Positions 47,054 through 54,681 of a stretch of 64,000 bases of DNA are shown here, one piece after another. The DNA is from Pectobacterium colocasium (GTDB lineage: Bacteria > Pseudomonadota > Gammaproteobacteria > Enterobacterales > Enterobacteriaceae). The DNA lies in NCBI RefSeq assembly GCF_020181655.1, contig NZ_CP084032.1, positions 2,294,001 through 2,358,000 of the forward strand, given 5' to 3'. The position numbers and the translations under genes are program-made. Under the pieces are notes generated by a model. The model saw only the letters and a list, made by a program, of their open reading frames with translations. It searched no databases and was not told the origin of the DNA. The stretch's first letter is position 1; the number at the start of each line of letters is the position of its first letter.

Positions 47054-49149
47054 TAAGATCAAGTCAGCAGGACAGCGAGCGTTATGATTCCAGACAGGTT
47101 AGCGGGTCGGCGGGCGGCAGCTTTACCTGGGGCGGCGGAGGTGGCAGCGGCTATATCAGCCTCAGCAAAGACAGGATGCACAGCAATTATGACAGCGTGC
47201 AGCAGCAGACCGGGCTCTTTGCGGGTAAAGACGGCTTTGGTATAAAGACCGGTGAACATACCCAGCTTGACGCTGCGGTCATTGGCTCTACTGCCAGCGC
47301 CGAGAAAAACCGGCTGGACACGGGGACGCTGGGCTGGAGCGGGTTAGATAATAAAGCCGAATTCAAGGTGGAGCACAGCGGCATTGGCCTCAGTGCCAGT
47401 CCCTCGATGAGCGGCAGCCTGCTCTCGACGCTGGCGATGAACGTGCCGTCGGCGCTGATGGCGCTGGGTAACAGCGGCAATGCCGCCAGCACCACCTATG
47501 CGGCGGTGAGCGACGGCACGTTGTTGTTGCGGGACACGGCGAAGCAGGTGCAGGATATCAGCACGCTGAGCCGTGACGTTGAGCACGCGAACAACGCGCT
47601 CAGCCCGATCTTTAACAAAGAGAAAGAGCAGAAACGCCTGAAACAGGCGCAGCTGATTGGTGAAATCGGCGCGCAGGTGATGGATATCGTGCGCACGGAA
47701 GGCGAGCTGAAGGCGCAGAAAGCCGCGGAGGCTAAAGGCGATGCCACCGTCAAACGTCCGCAGGACGGTGATTCGGCGCAGGAATGGGAAGTCTATAAAA
47801 AGGCGCTGACGGAGTCACCGACCTACAAGGCCGAGATGCAGAAATACGGCACGGGCAGCGACTTCCAGCGCGCGGCACAGGCGGCGACGGCGGCGATTCA
47901 GGCCCTGGCGGGCGGGGATATTCAGAAAGCGATTGCCAGCGGGGCGTCACCGTATCTGGCACAGCTGGTGAAGGATGTCACGCTACCGAAGGATGAAAGC
48001 AAAATCACGGCGTCGGATATCGCGGCGAACGCGATGGCGCACGCGGTGGTGGGGGCGGTGGTCGCGCAACTGTCGGGTCAGGATGCGGCGGCGGGGGCCA
48101 TCGGTGCCTCCAGCGGTGAACTGGCTGCCCGTGCCATCATGGCGGAGCAATACCCCGGCAAGACGGCGAGCGACCTGACGGAAGAAGAAAAGCAATCCGT
48201 CAGTGCGCTTTCCACGCTGGCCGCCGTGCTGATATCCGGTCTGGCAAGCAACAGCACGGCCTCCGCCACCAGCGGCGCACAGTCCGGGCGTAATGCGGTT
48301 GAGAATAACGCGCTGAGCGACATCATTGAGAATAAAGTATCCGGTATATCGCAGGAAGAGAAGTATCAGAACGCGCAGAAACAACTCATTGCTGCTGTTG
48401 AAGAATTCAAGGCGCAGAATTGTTCAGGGTTAAGTGCGGAAGTGTGTTCGGCGAAGATAAGTGAGCATCGGGATGAGTTGCTGAAAGGTGCTACTAGTTT
48501 TGGTTTAGACTTTGTGCCGGTTGTTGGCGACATTAAAGGCTTTGCGGAAGCGCAGAGTGCTATTGATTATCTGGCAGCAATGGTTGGATTAATTCCGATT
48601 GCAGGTGATGCTGCGGGTAAAGCGATTAAAGCAGCAGAAGTGGCGCTGAAGAAAGGGGATGTTGCTGAAGCGTCTAAGCTGCTCAATAAGGCTAGTGATG
48701 AAATTGCTGGCTCAGTAGCTCATACAGGAGCCGCTGTTAACCTTGACGAAGTAAACCGATTGAAATTTGATCCTCACGCTGGCAAGAACAAGCTTGCAGA
48801 AGGTTCAGCCGCCACCGAATTGCAAAATACTATGGGCGGGAAATTGGAACGTGTTGATCCTGATGCCAGTGGTGCCGATTTTGTATTTTCCAGCGGACCA
48901 AACAAAGGGAAAACTGTTGACTTTATGTTTACAACAGCAAAAGGCTCAGAGAAAGAAATTGAAGGGATGAATAAGTTTTTTAATAACAATTGGGATAATA
49001 ATGTAAAAACATTACATCAGCATCTGGAAAAAGCAGATATAGTTCCCTTAGACTTTAGAAATCTTACTCCAGCAAATCAGCAGAGAATCTTAGAATATTT
49101 GAATGCTTTGCCAGAAAGTCAAAAAAATCAGATTGTTATTATGAGGTAA
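47035..49149 (+). CDS. Orphan cdiA-CT module 1, probable nuclease toxin
   Basis: The 704-codon frame starts inside the antisense symE remnant (MLGVWRVRS) and joins cdiA sequence at AGTCAGCAGGACAGCG (47057). From there to VENN (48298-48309) it nearly copies the parent. It lacks a signal peptide and TPS domain, so it cannot be secreted by itself. The unique end begins ALSDIIENKV, passes through a helical, partly hydrophobic entry-type region (FGLDFVPVVGDIKGFAEAQS), and ends in EGSAATELQNTMGG...GADFVF...GKTVDFMFT. The Glu-Asp-Asp pattern suggests a PD-(D/E)XK-like nuclease, though I cannot confirm it. Confidence 0.8.
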   Translation: MLGVWRVRSSQQDSERYDSRQVSGSAGGSFTWGGGGGSGYISLSKDRMHSNYDSVQQQTGLFAGKDGFGIKTGEHTQLDAAVIGSTASAEKNRLDTGTLGWSGLDNKAEFKVEHSGIGLSASPSMSGSLLSTLAMNVPSALMALGNSGNAASTTYAAVSDGTLLLRDTAKQVQDISTLSRDVEHANNALSPIFNKEKEQKRLKQAQLIGEIGAQVMDIVRTEGELKAQKAAEAKGDATVKRPQDGDSAQEWEVYKKALTESPTYKAEMQKYGTGSDFQRAAQAATAAIQALAGGDIQKAIASGASPYLAQLVKDVTLPKDESKITASDIAANAMAHAVVGAVVAQLSGQDAAAGAIGASSGELAARAIMAEQYPGKTASDLTEEEKQSVSALSTLAAVLISGLASNSTASATSGAQSGRNAVENNALSDIIENKVSGISQEEKYQNAQKQLIAAVEEFKAQNCSGLSAEVCSAKISEHRDELLKGATSFGLDFVPVVGDIKGFAEAQSAIDYLAAMVGLIPIAGDAAGKAIKAAEVALKKGDVAEASKLLNKASDEIAGSVAHTGAAVNLDEVNRLKFDPHAGKNKLAEGSAATELQNTMGGKLERVDPDASGADFVFSSGPNKGKTVDFMFTTAKGSEKEIEGMNKFFNNNWDNNVKTLHQHLEKADIVPLDFRNLTPANQQRILEYLNALPESQKNQIVIMR

Positions 49150-49152
49150 TTC

Positions 49153-49500
49153 ATGGCAGGAGGATTGTGTTTTAAAGGCGAAACGGTGTCTTTGGGCTCA
49201 TCTGCGATAGATATTATTGCGGATTATCTACGGCCATATATTAGTGATGTCAGTATGGAGGTAATGGAGAAGGTTTATGAAGTATTCGATTATTTTCAGT
49301 TGCTTGACTTTACAAAGTTATCCTCAAGAGAATATATGTGTTGCTATGAACAGATAGAAAAAGCAATAGAAATCGATCTTAAGGCCAATCCTGTGATAAA
49401 TAATCGTCCACAAGATTGGATTTTTAAGGCTTGGCATGAAGAAATCAAGCCCAAAATGCAGGCCTCATCTTTGTACGATCCTAACATGTTGGATAAGTAA
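49153..49500 (+). CDS. Probable immunity protein for orphan toxin 1
   Basis: This 115-residue acidic, soluble, helix-rich protein starts three bases after the orphan toxin stop, with AGGTAATTC upstream of the ATG. It contains SSREYMCCYEQIEKAIEIDL and ends in NMLDK. I do not recognise the family. Its A+T-rich composition and coupling to the toxin end support immunity. Confidence 0.65.
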   Translation: MAGGLCFKGETVSLGSSAIDIIADYLRPYISDVSMEVMEKVYEVFDYFQLLDFTKLSSREYMCCYEQIEKAIEIDLKANPVINNRPQDWIFKAWHEEIKPKMQASSLYDPNMLDK

Positions 49501-49596
49501 TTCGGATGTTATAAATAGTTCTGTATGCAGGTTTCTTGATTGACTATGTTGAATTAAAAAAACCGGCCTTGGTGCTGGGATTTTTACATGTGCCTG

Positions 49597-49692
49597 TCAG
49601 AACCGCAGTTCCGTCTCAATCACCAGTTTACCGCGCTCAACGGTGACGATAACAGGCTGTCCGGTGTTAAAACCGAGGTCTTCGAGCCACTT
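49597..49692 (-). pseudogene. symE: SymE C-terminal remnant (module 2)
   Basis: The minus strand from 49692 to 49597 reads KWLEDLGFNTGQPVIVTVER, then GKLVIETELRF and a stop. This is the C-terminal third of a SymE-family protein and diverges from the other copies. It is cut at CCAC, where cdiA sequence (TATGCAGCGGT) begins. Confidence 0.72.
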
Positions 49693-51268
49693 CTATGCAG
49701 CGGTAAACGACGGCAGCCTATTGTTGTGGGATACGGCGAAGCAGGTGCAGGACATCGCCACGCTGAGCCGTGACGTTGAGCATGCGAACAACGCGCTCAG
49801 CCCGATCTTTAACAAAGAGAAAGAGCAGAAACGCCTGAAACAGGCGCAGCTGATTGGTGAAATCGGCGCGCAGGTGATGGATATCGTGCGCACGGAAGGC
49901 GAGCTGAAAGCGCAGAAAGCCGCGGAGGCCAAGGGCGATGCCACCGTCAAACGTCCGCAGGACGGTGATTCGGCGCAGGAATGGGAAGTCTATAAAAAGG
50001 CGCTGACGGAATCGCCGACCTACAAAGCCGAGATGCAGAAATACGGCACGGGCAGCGACTTCCAGCGCGCGGCACAGGCGGCGACGGCGGCGATTCAGGC
50101 CCTGGCGGGCGGGGACATCCAGAAAGCGATAGCCAGCGGTGCATCACCGTATCTGGCGCAACTGGTGAAAGACGTCACGCTACCGAAGGATGAAAGCAAA
50201 ATCACGGCGTCGGATATCGCGGCCAACGCGATGGCGCACGCAGTGGTGGGGGCTGTAGTTGCCCAGTTGTCGGGTCAGGATGCAGCCGCGGGGGCCATCG
50301 GTGCCTCCAGCGGTGAACTGGCTGCCCGTGCGATTATGGCGGAGCAATACCCGGGCAAGACGGCAAACGACCTGACGGAAGAGGAAAAGCAGTCGGTCAG
50401 CGCGCTTTCCACGCTGGCCTCCGGGCTGATATCCGGTCTGGCGAGCAACAGCACGGCCTCCGCCGCCAGCGGCGCGCAGTCCGGGCGTAATGCGGTGGAG
50501 AATAACGCTTTGGGGGCAGATGCCGGAACAGCATTTGGGTTCTGGTTCGGCAAAAACGACGAATGCGGTACTGCCTGTAAGGCAGAGATTGCGAAAGGGA
50601 TCGCTGAAGGCAATCTCGTAGTATCAGCCGGTGTAGCTGGCGTTGCCGGTGGTGCAATGATTGTGGGCGCAACCCCAGAAATTGCAGCGTTGGCAAAAGC
50701 GGCACTGGAAGGATGTAAGGCAGCGCCGACGATTTGTCTGAACAATGCCGGATTGCAGGTAGCGGAAGCTGTTACACCGGGAGGTGTCGGGGCTGCTGGA
50801 GCTATCGGGGTTGGTAAAACTGTTGCAGAAGCAACGGTGGCTAAGGCTGAAGCTGTGGCAGCTAATGCAGCAAGAAATGCTAACAATGCTGCTAGTTATG
50901 CTGGCTTGAAAATGGACTTAAAAACAACTGAAGCAGCCAATGAGGTTGTGGAAAGTTTACGTAGTACAGGGCAATTGCCTCAAAATTACGTAAATAAAGC
51001 ACAAGCCAGGGCTAACGGGTGGAAGCCTGGAAAAGCCTTAAATAATACGAATCCTGATAGTCAGTTAGGGGGAGACATCTTTGAAAACTCAAATAATTTA
51101 TTACCTTCTGTACCGGGTAGGGTGTGGCAGGAAGCAGATATAGGATTAAAAAATACTATGTCGAGAAGTAACCAGCCGGGGACAAGATTATTATATTCAA
51201 ATGATGGGTTGCTCTATATCACAACAGATCACTACGAGACGGCGACCTCAATAGGTAAATGGAAGTAA
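49643..51268 (+). CDS. Orphan cdiA-CT module 2, barnase-family RNase toxin
   Basis: The 541-codon frame begins in the symE remnant and joins cdiA late (YAAVNDGSLLLWDTAKQVQD). It then follows the parent to VENN at 50495-50506. The unique part has a hydrophobic glycine/alanine-rich entry region (VVSAGVAGVAGGAMIVGATP) and ends in an unmistakable barnase domain: LPQNYVNKAQARANGWKPGK, GGDIFENSNNLLP, QEADIGLKN, TRLLYSNDGLLYITTDHYET. Equivalents of barnase Glu73, Arg83, Arg87 and His102 are present (Glu497 and His530 here). It should be a guanyl-preferring ribonuclease. Confidence 0.92.
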   Translation: MTITGCPVLKPRSSSHFYAAVNDGSLLLWDTAKQVQDIATLSRDVEHANNALSPIFNKEKEQKRLKQAQLIGEIGAQVMDIVRTEGELKAQKAAEAKGDATVKRPQDGDSAQEWEVYKKALTESPTYKAEMQKYGTGSDFQRAAQAATAAIQALAGGDIQKAIASGASPYLAQLVKDVTLPKDESKITASDIAANAMAHAVVGAVVAQLSGQDAAAGAIGASSGELAARAIMAEQYPGKTANDLTEEEKQSVSALSTLASGLISGLASNSTASAASGAQSGRNAVENNALGADAGTAFGFWFGKNDECGTACKAEIAKGIAEGNLVVSAGVAGVAGGAMIVGATPEIAALAKAALEGCKAAPTICLNNAGLQVAEAVTPGGVGAAGAIGVGKTVAEATVAKAEAVAANAARNANNAASYAGLKMDLKTTEAANEVVESLRSTGQLPQNYVNKAQARANGWKPGKALNNTNPDSQLGGDIFENSNNLLPSVPGRVWQEADIGLKNTMSRSNQPGTRLLYSNDGLLYITTDHYETATSIGKWK

Positions 51269-51270
51269 AT

Positions 51271-51561
51271 ATGAATGAAATAATTTTAGATGGTGCAAGT
51301 ATCGAAACCGAGCCTGACTTCCATAAGGCTATGTCTGATTTATTAGATTTTGGCCCTTATTATGGGCGAAATTTAGATGCCCTTAGGGATCGTTTAAGCA
51401 ATGATGTAGAACGTCCAGTAAAAATAATTTGGATAAACTCTGGTTATTCAAAAAGTTGTCTTGGTGATTGCTTTAATAAAATTGTCCAAATCTTCGAACA
51501 GACAAAGCAACAAGACATTCGGTTTAATTGGGATGAGAAATTTGACTATATCCTAAAGTAA
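51271..51561 (+). CDS. Barstar-family immunity protein
   Basis: This 96-residue barstar homologue has the inhibitory segment YYGRNLDALRDRL, matching barstar YYGENLDALWD, whose tyrosine and two aspartates plug the barnase active site. The ATG at 51271 follows GGAAG and starts just after the toxin stop; an earlier ATG at 51259 overlaps the toxin gene. The toxin next to it is a barnase homologue, so this is a recognisable barnase-barstar pair inside a CDI module. Confidence 0.93.
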   Translation: MNEIILDGASIETEPDFHKAMSDLLDFGPYYGRNLDALRDRLSNDVERPVKIIWINSGYSKSCLGDCFNKIVQIFEQTKQQDIRFNWDEKFDYILK

Positions 51562-51567
51562 AAAAAA

Positions 51568-51598
51568 TTCCGGCCCTTAAAAAGGCCGGGATTTTTTT
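51568..51598. terminator. Bidirectional terminator between barstar and symE (module 2/3)
   Basis: CCGGCC (51570-51575) pairs with GGCCGG (51584-51589). A-runs and T-runs flank it on both sides, so it can stop both the immunity transcript and the opposing symE transcript. Confidence 0.85.
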
Positions 51599-51603
51599 GC
51601 CTG

Positions 51604-51840
51604 TCATTCAGCCACAATGCGTATCAGCAACTGACCGTGCTCAACACTCACTGTTACCGCCGTATCCGTGCCAAATCCTGCGGCTTCCAGCCAGTTGCCG
51701 GTAAGGTGCAGGCTGGGGCTGCGACTGTAATAGCGCGTCATATCGTTGCGGTCGGCGTGACGACGGCTGACATAGCCGACCTTCAGGTGTCGTAATGCTT
51801 GGGGTGTGTCGGGTTCTGACTTATGATGCTGCTTAGCCAT
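51604..51840 (-). CDS. symE: SymE-family protein, full copy (module 3)
   Basis: This 78-residue protein runs MAKQHHKSEPDTPQALRHLK, then VGYVSRRHADRND, then SLHLTGNWLEAAGFGTDTAV, ending LLIRIVAE. The core resembles E. coli SymE (VGYASR, LKGQWLEAAGF), an SOS-induced toxin with an AbrB-like DNA-binding fold. The ribosome-binding site GAGGTAG upstream of the ATG at 51840 lies exactly at the junction with cdiA DNA. The first six codons overlap the start of the opposite-strand orphan frame. No LexA box is visible. Confidence 0.82.
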   Translation of the reverse strand: MAKQHHKSEPDTPQALRHLKVGYVSRRHADRNDMTRYYSRSPSLHLTGNWLEAAGFGTDTAVTVSVEHGQLLIRIVAE

Positions 51841-53976
51841 AGTAACTACCTCAATGCGGCGAAAGGGCGGGAAACCGGCACGGGCAACAGCTGGTCAGAA
51901 ACCACGGTGGATGCGGGTAACCACGTCACGCTGAAAAGCGAGCGCGACACGCGGCTGACTGGCGCGCAGGTAAACGGCGAGCGCATTGATGTCGATGCCG
52001 GACGCAATCTGCTGCTGCAAAGTCAGCAGGACAGCGAGCGTTATGATTCCAGACAGGTGAGCGGCTCGGCGGGCGGCAGCTTTACCTGGGGCAGCGGAGG
52101 TGGCAGCGGCTATATCAGCCTCAGCAAAGACAGGATGCACAGCAATTATGACAGCGTGCAGCAGCAGACCGGGCTCTTTGCGGGTAAAGACGGCTTTGGT
52201 ATACAGACCGGTGAACATACCCAGCTTGACGCTGCGGTCATTGGCTCCACTGCCAGCGCCGAGAAAAACCGGCTGGACACGGGGACGCTGGGCTGGAGCG
52301 GGCTCAGCAACAAAGCCGAATTCAAGGTGGAGCACAGCGGCGCCGGGTTCAGTGCCAGCCCGTCCCTGAACGGCAGTATGCTGTCGACGCTGGCGATGAA
52401 CGTGCCGTCGGCGCTGATGTCGCTGGGGAGCCGCGGCAATGCGTCCAGCACCACCTATGCGGCGGTGAGCGACGGCACGTTGTTGTTGCGGGACACGGCG
52501 AAACAGGTGCAGGATATCACCACGCTGAGCCGTGACGTTGAACATGCGAACAACGCGCTCAGCCCGATCTTTAACAAAGAGAAAGAGCAGAAACGCCTGA
52601 AACAGGCGCAGCTGATTGGTGAAATCGGCGCGCAGGTGATGGATATCGTGCGCACGGAAGGCGAGCTGAAAGCGCAGAAAGCCGCGGAGGCCAAGGGCGA
52701 TGCCACCGTCAAACGTCCGCAGGACGGTGATTCGGCGCAGGAATGGGAAGTCTATAAAAAGGCGCTGACGGAATCGCCGACCTACAAGGCCGAGATGCAG
52801 AAATACGGCACGGGCAGCGACTTCCAGCGTGCGGCACAGGCGGCCACGGCGGCGATTCAGGCACTGGCGGGCGGGGACATCCAGAAAGCGATAGCCAGCG
52901 GGGCGTCACCGTATCTGGCGCAACTGGTGAAAGACGTCACGCTACCGAAGGATGAAAGCAAAATCACGGCATCGGATATCGCAGCCAATGCGATGGCGCA
53001 TGCGGTGGTGGGGGCGGTGGTCGCCCAGCTGTCGGGTCAGGATGCAGCCGCGGGGGCCATCGGTGCCTCCAGCGGTGAACTGGCTGCCCGCGCCATCATG
53101 GCGGAGCAATACCCGGGCAAGACGGCAAACGACCTGACGGAAGAAGAAAAGCAGTCGGTCAGCGCGCTTTCCACGCTGGCCTCCGGGCTGATATCCGGTC
53201 TGGCGAGCAACAGCACGGCCTCCGCCACCAGCGGCGCACAGTCCGGGCGTAATGCGGTTGAGAATAACTTCTTCGGCAAAGCGCTGGTTGAAGGGTGTGC
53301 GATAGCGGCACCATGCCGAACCAAGGTTGCTGAAAAGTTACTTGAACTCGGCGTGAAAGCGGGCATTACCGGTGTTGTAGCGAAGGAAATCGCGGACAAT
53401 CTCTCGTCGGAAGAGCTGGATCATCTCATCAGACTGAACATGATGGGTAATGATGAGATCACCGTGAAGTATCTGAACTCGCTTCAGGATAAGTACGGTT
53501 CTGACAATGCTTCTAATCCGAATCTCGGTAAGGCTCTGACTAACGAGCAGAAAGCTGAACTTGGCGGTTCAGGATCAGGTACACCGGGCGGTTGGGAACC
53601 TCAGGATGAAGAGAATGCCCGTAATAATGATTCTTCATCAGACCCTAAAAGCAGATCACAGTATGAACAATATGTGGATTCGTTACGTGCATCAATGGAA
53701 AAGCCCAATGTTAAGGATGATAATCTTAAAAACATAATCAATGATTTATATAGGCCAAATGCCAAAGTTGGTAGTGGAAGTACTGCGGATGCTGTTCGCT
53801 ATGAATTAGCTACGGGCGAAAAAGTTGGCGGAAGGGGGCATGTTGAAAAAGCGCAAACATACTCCAAGGCTCTTCAAGATTGGTTGAATAAAAATCCTCA
53901 AGCCTCTTCAAGTGATAGAGCTGCGGCGGAAAACGTTCTGAAAGATATGCAAAATGCTCTTAAGGGTAAGAAGTGA
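51823..53976 (+). CDS. Orphan cdiA-CT module 3, unassigned toxin
   Basis: The 717-codon frame begins MMLLSHSNYLNAAKGRETGT: the first ten residues come from antisense symE DNA, and cdiA homology starts at TCAATGCGGCGAAAG. It follows the parent to VENN (53257-53268). No ribosome-binding site is clear. The unique end has a Cys-containing entry region (VEGCAIAAPCRTKVAEKL), a Gly/Ser/Asn/Asp-rich linker, and a compact basic-helical end with GSGSTADAVRYELATGEKVG and DRAAAENVLKDMQNALKGKK. I recall this end as recurring in polymorphic toxins but cannot assign an activity. Confidence 0.8.
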   Translation: MMLLSHSNYLNAAKGRETGTGNSWSETTVDAGNHVTLKSERDTRLTGAQVNGERIDVDAGRNLLLQSQQDSERYDSRQVSGSAGGSFTWGSGGGSGYISLSKDRMHSNYDSVQQQTGLFAGKDGFGIQTGEHTQLDAAVIGSTASAEKNRLDTGTLGWSGLSNKAEFKVEHSGAGFSASPSLNGSMLSTLAMNVPSALMSLGSRGNASSTTYAAVSDGTLLLRDTAKQVQDITTLSRDVEHANNALSPIFNKEKEQKRLKQAQLIGEIGAQVMDIVRTEGELKAQKAAEAKGDATVKRPQDGDSAQEWEVYKKALTESPTYKAEMQKYGTGSDFQRAAQAATAAIQALAGGDIQKAIASGASPYLAQLVKDVTLPKDESKITASDIAANAMAHAVVGAVVAQLSGQDAAAGAIGASSGELAARAIMAEQYPGKTANDLTEEEKQSVSALSTLASGLISGLASNSTASATSGAQSGRNAVENNFFGKALVEGCAIAAPCRTKVAEKLLELGVKAGITGVVAKEIADNLSSEELDHLIRLNMMGNDEITVKYLNSLQDKYGSDNASNPNLGKALTNEQKAELGGSGSGTPGGWEPQDEENARNNDSSSDPKSRSQYEQYVDSLRASMEKPNVKDDNLKNIINDLYRPNAKVGSGSTADAVRYELATGEKVGGRGHVEKAQTYSKALQDWLNKNPQASSSDRAAAENVLKDMQNALKGKK

Positions 53977-54350
53977 TGGATAAGTATGTTAATGAGTATC
54001 TGAGTATCTTTACTCAGAAGTCGGAATATATAAAAAATGAAGTAAATAAGAGTGTCGAATATTGGTACCCAGATCCTCCGCCGACAATTTTATTATTTTC
54101 GCTAGTAGGTAAAGCGCTAGTGAGCCAATTAGCCTCATTAGAGCAGTCAGATAAATCAATTTTTTTCCAGCACATCGAAACCGGAATAGTGTCAGATAAT
54201 GATGATTTGGCAACGGCGGTAGCAACTGGTCTTATTGAATCTTTAGTTACAGCCACCGATGAAAATGAGTCTGTGTGGAAAGAAGTTGAAAGTTGTCTCC
54301 ATACTGAATCAAAAAAGCACGCGCTATCGTGGAAAAATTTTGGGCAGTAA
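53976..54350 (+). CDS. Probable immunity protein for orphan toxin 3
   Basis: This 124-residue acidic soluble protein has an ATG that overlaps the toxin stop by one base (TGATG). The frame contains EYWYPDPPPTILLFSLVGKA and VATGLIESLV. It resembles DUF7674-type proteins as far as I can recall, without confirmation. Composition and coupling indicate immunity. Confidence 0.68.
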   Translation: MDKYVNEYLSIFTQKSEYIKNEVNKSVEYWYPDPPPTILLFSLVGKALVSQLASLEQSDKSIFFQHIETGIVSDNDDLATAVATGLIESLVTATDENESVWKEVESCLHTESKKHALSWKNFGQ

Positions 54351-54387
54351 TAGAATTTACCTGACTCAATAAAAGTAATCGTAAAAA

Positions 54388-54418
54388 TCCCGGCCCCTAA
54401 AAAGGCCGGTTTTTTTTG
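54388..54418. terminator. Bidirectional terminator, module 3/4
   Basis: CCGGCC (54390-54395) pairs with GGCCGG (54404-54409), followed by eight T on the plus strand and a T-rich run on the minus strand. Confidence 0.85.
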
Positions 54419-54426
54419 CCTGTCTG

Positions 54427-54681
54427 TCATTCAGTCACAATACGGATCAGCAGTTGCCCCTGTCCAACGGTGACAATCACCGGGGTATCGGTCCCAAATC
54501 CCGCAGCTTCCAGCCAGTTGCCGGTAAGGTGCAGGCTGGGGCTGGGGCTGGGGCTGGGGCTGCGGCTGTAATAGCGCGTCATATCATTGCGGTCTGCGTG
54601 GCGACGGCTGACATAGCCGACCTTCAGGTGTCGTAATGCTTGGGGTGTGGCGGGTTCTGACTTATGATGCTGCTTAGCCAT
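54427..54681 (-). CDS. symE: SymE-family protein with expanded SP repeat (module 4)
   Basis: This 84-residue copy is nearly identical to the module 3 protein except for an in-frame expansion of a hexamer (CTGGGG on the plus strand, four units against one) that lengthens SRSPSLHL to SRSPSPSPSPSLHL. The ending differs slightly (TPVIVTVGQGQLLIRIVTE). The same symE-cdiA junction follows, with the start overlapping the orphan frame. Confidence 0.82.
   Translation of the reverse strand: MAKQHHKSEPATPQALRHLKVGYVSRRHADRNDMTRYYSRSPSPSPSPSLHLTGNWLEAAGFGTDTPVIVTVGQGQLLIRIVTE

Noticed and set aside
51604..51840. SymE copies as SOS-controlled type I toxin-antitoxin loci with a SymR-like antisense RNA
   Set aside because: No LexA box is seen upstream, since that DNA is cdiA coding sequence, and no separate antisense promoter can be identified by eye. 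The family assignment stands but the E. coli regulation should not be assumed.
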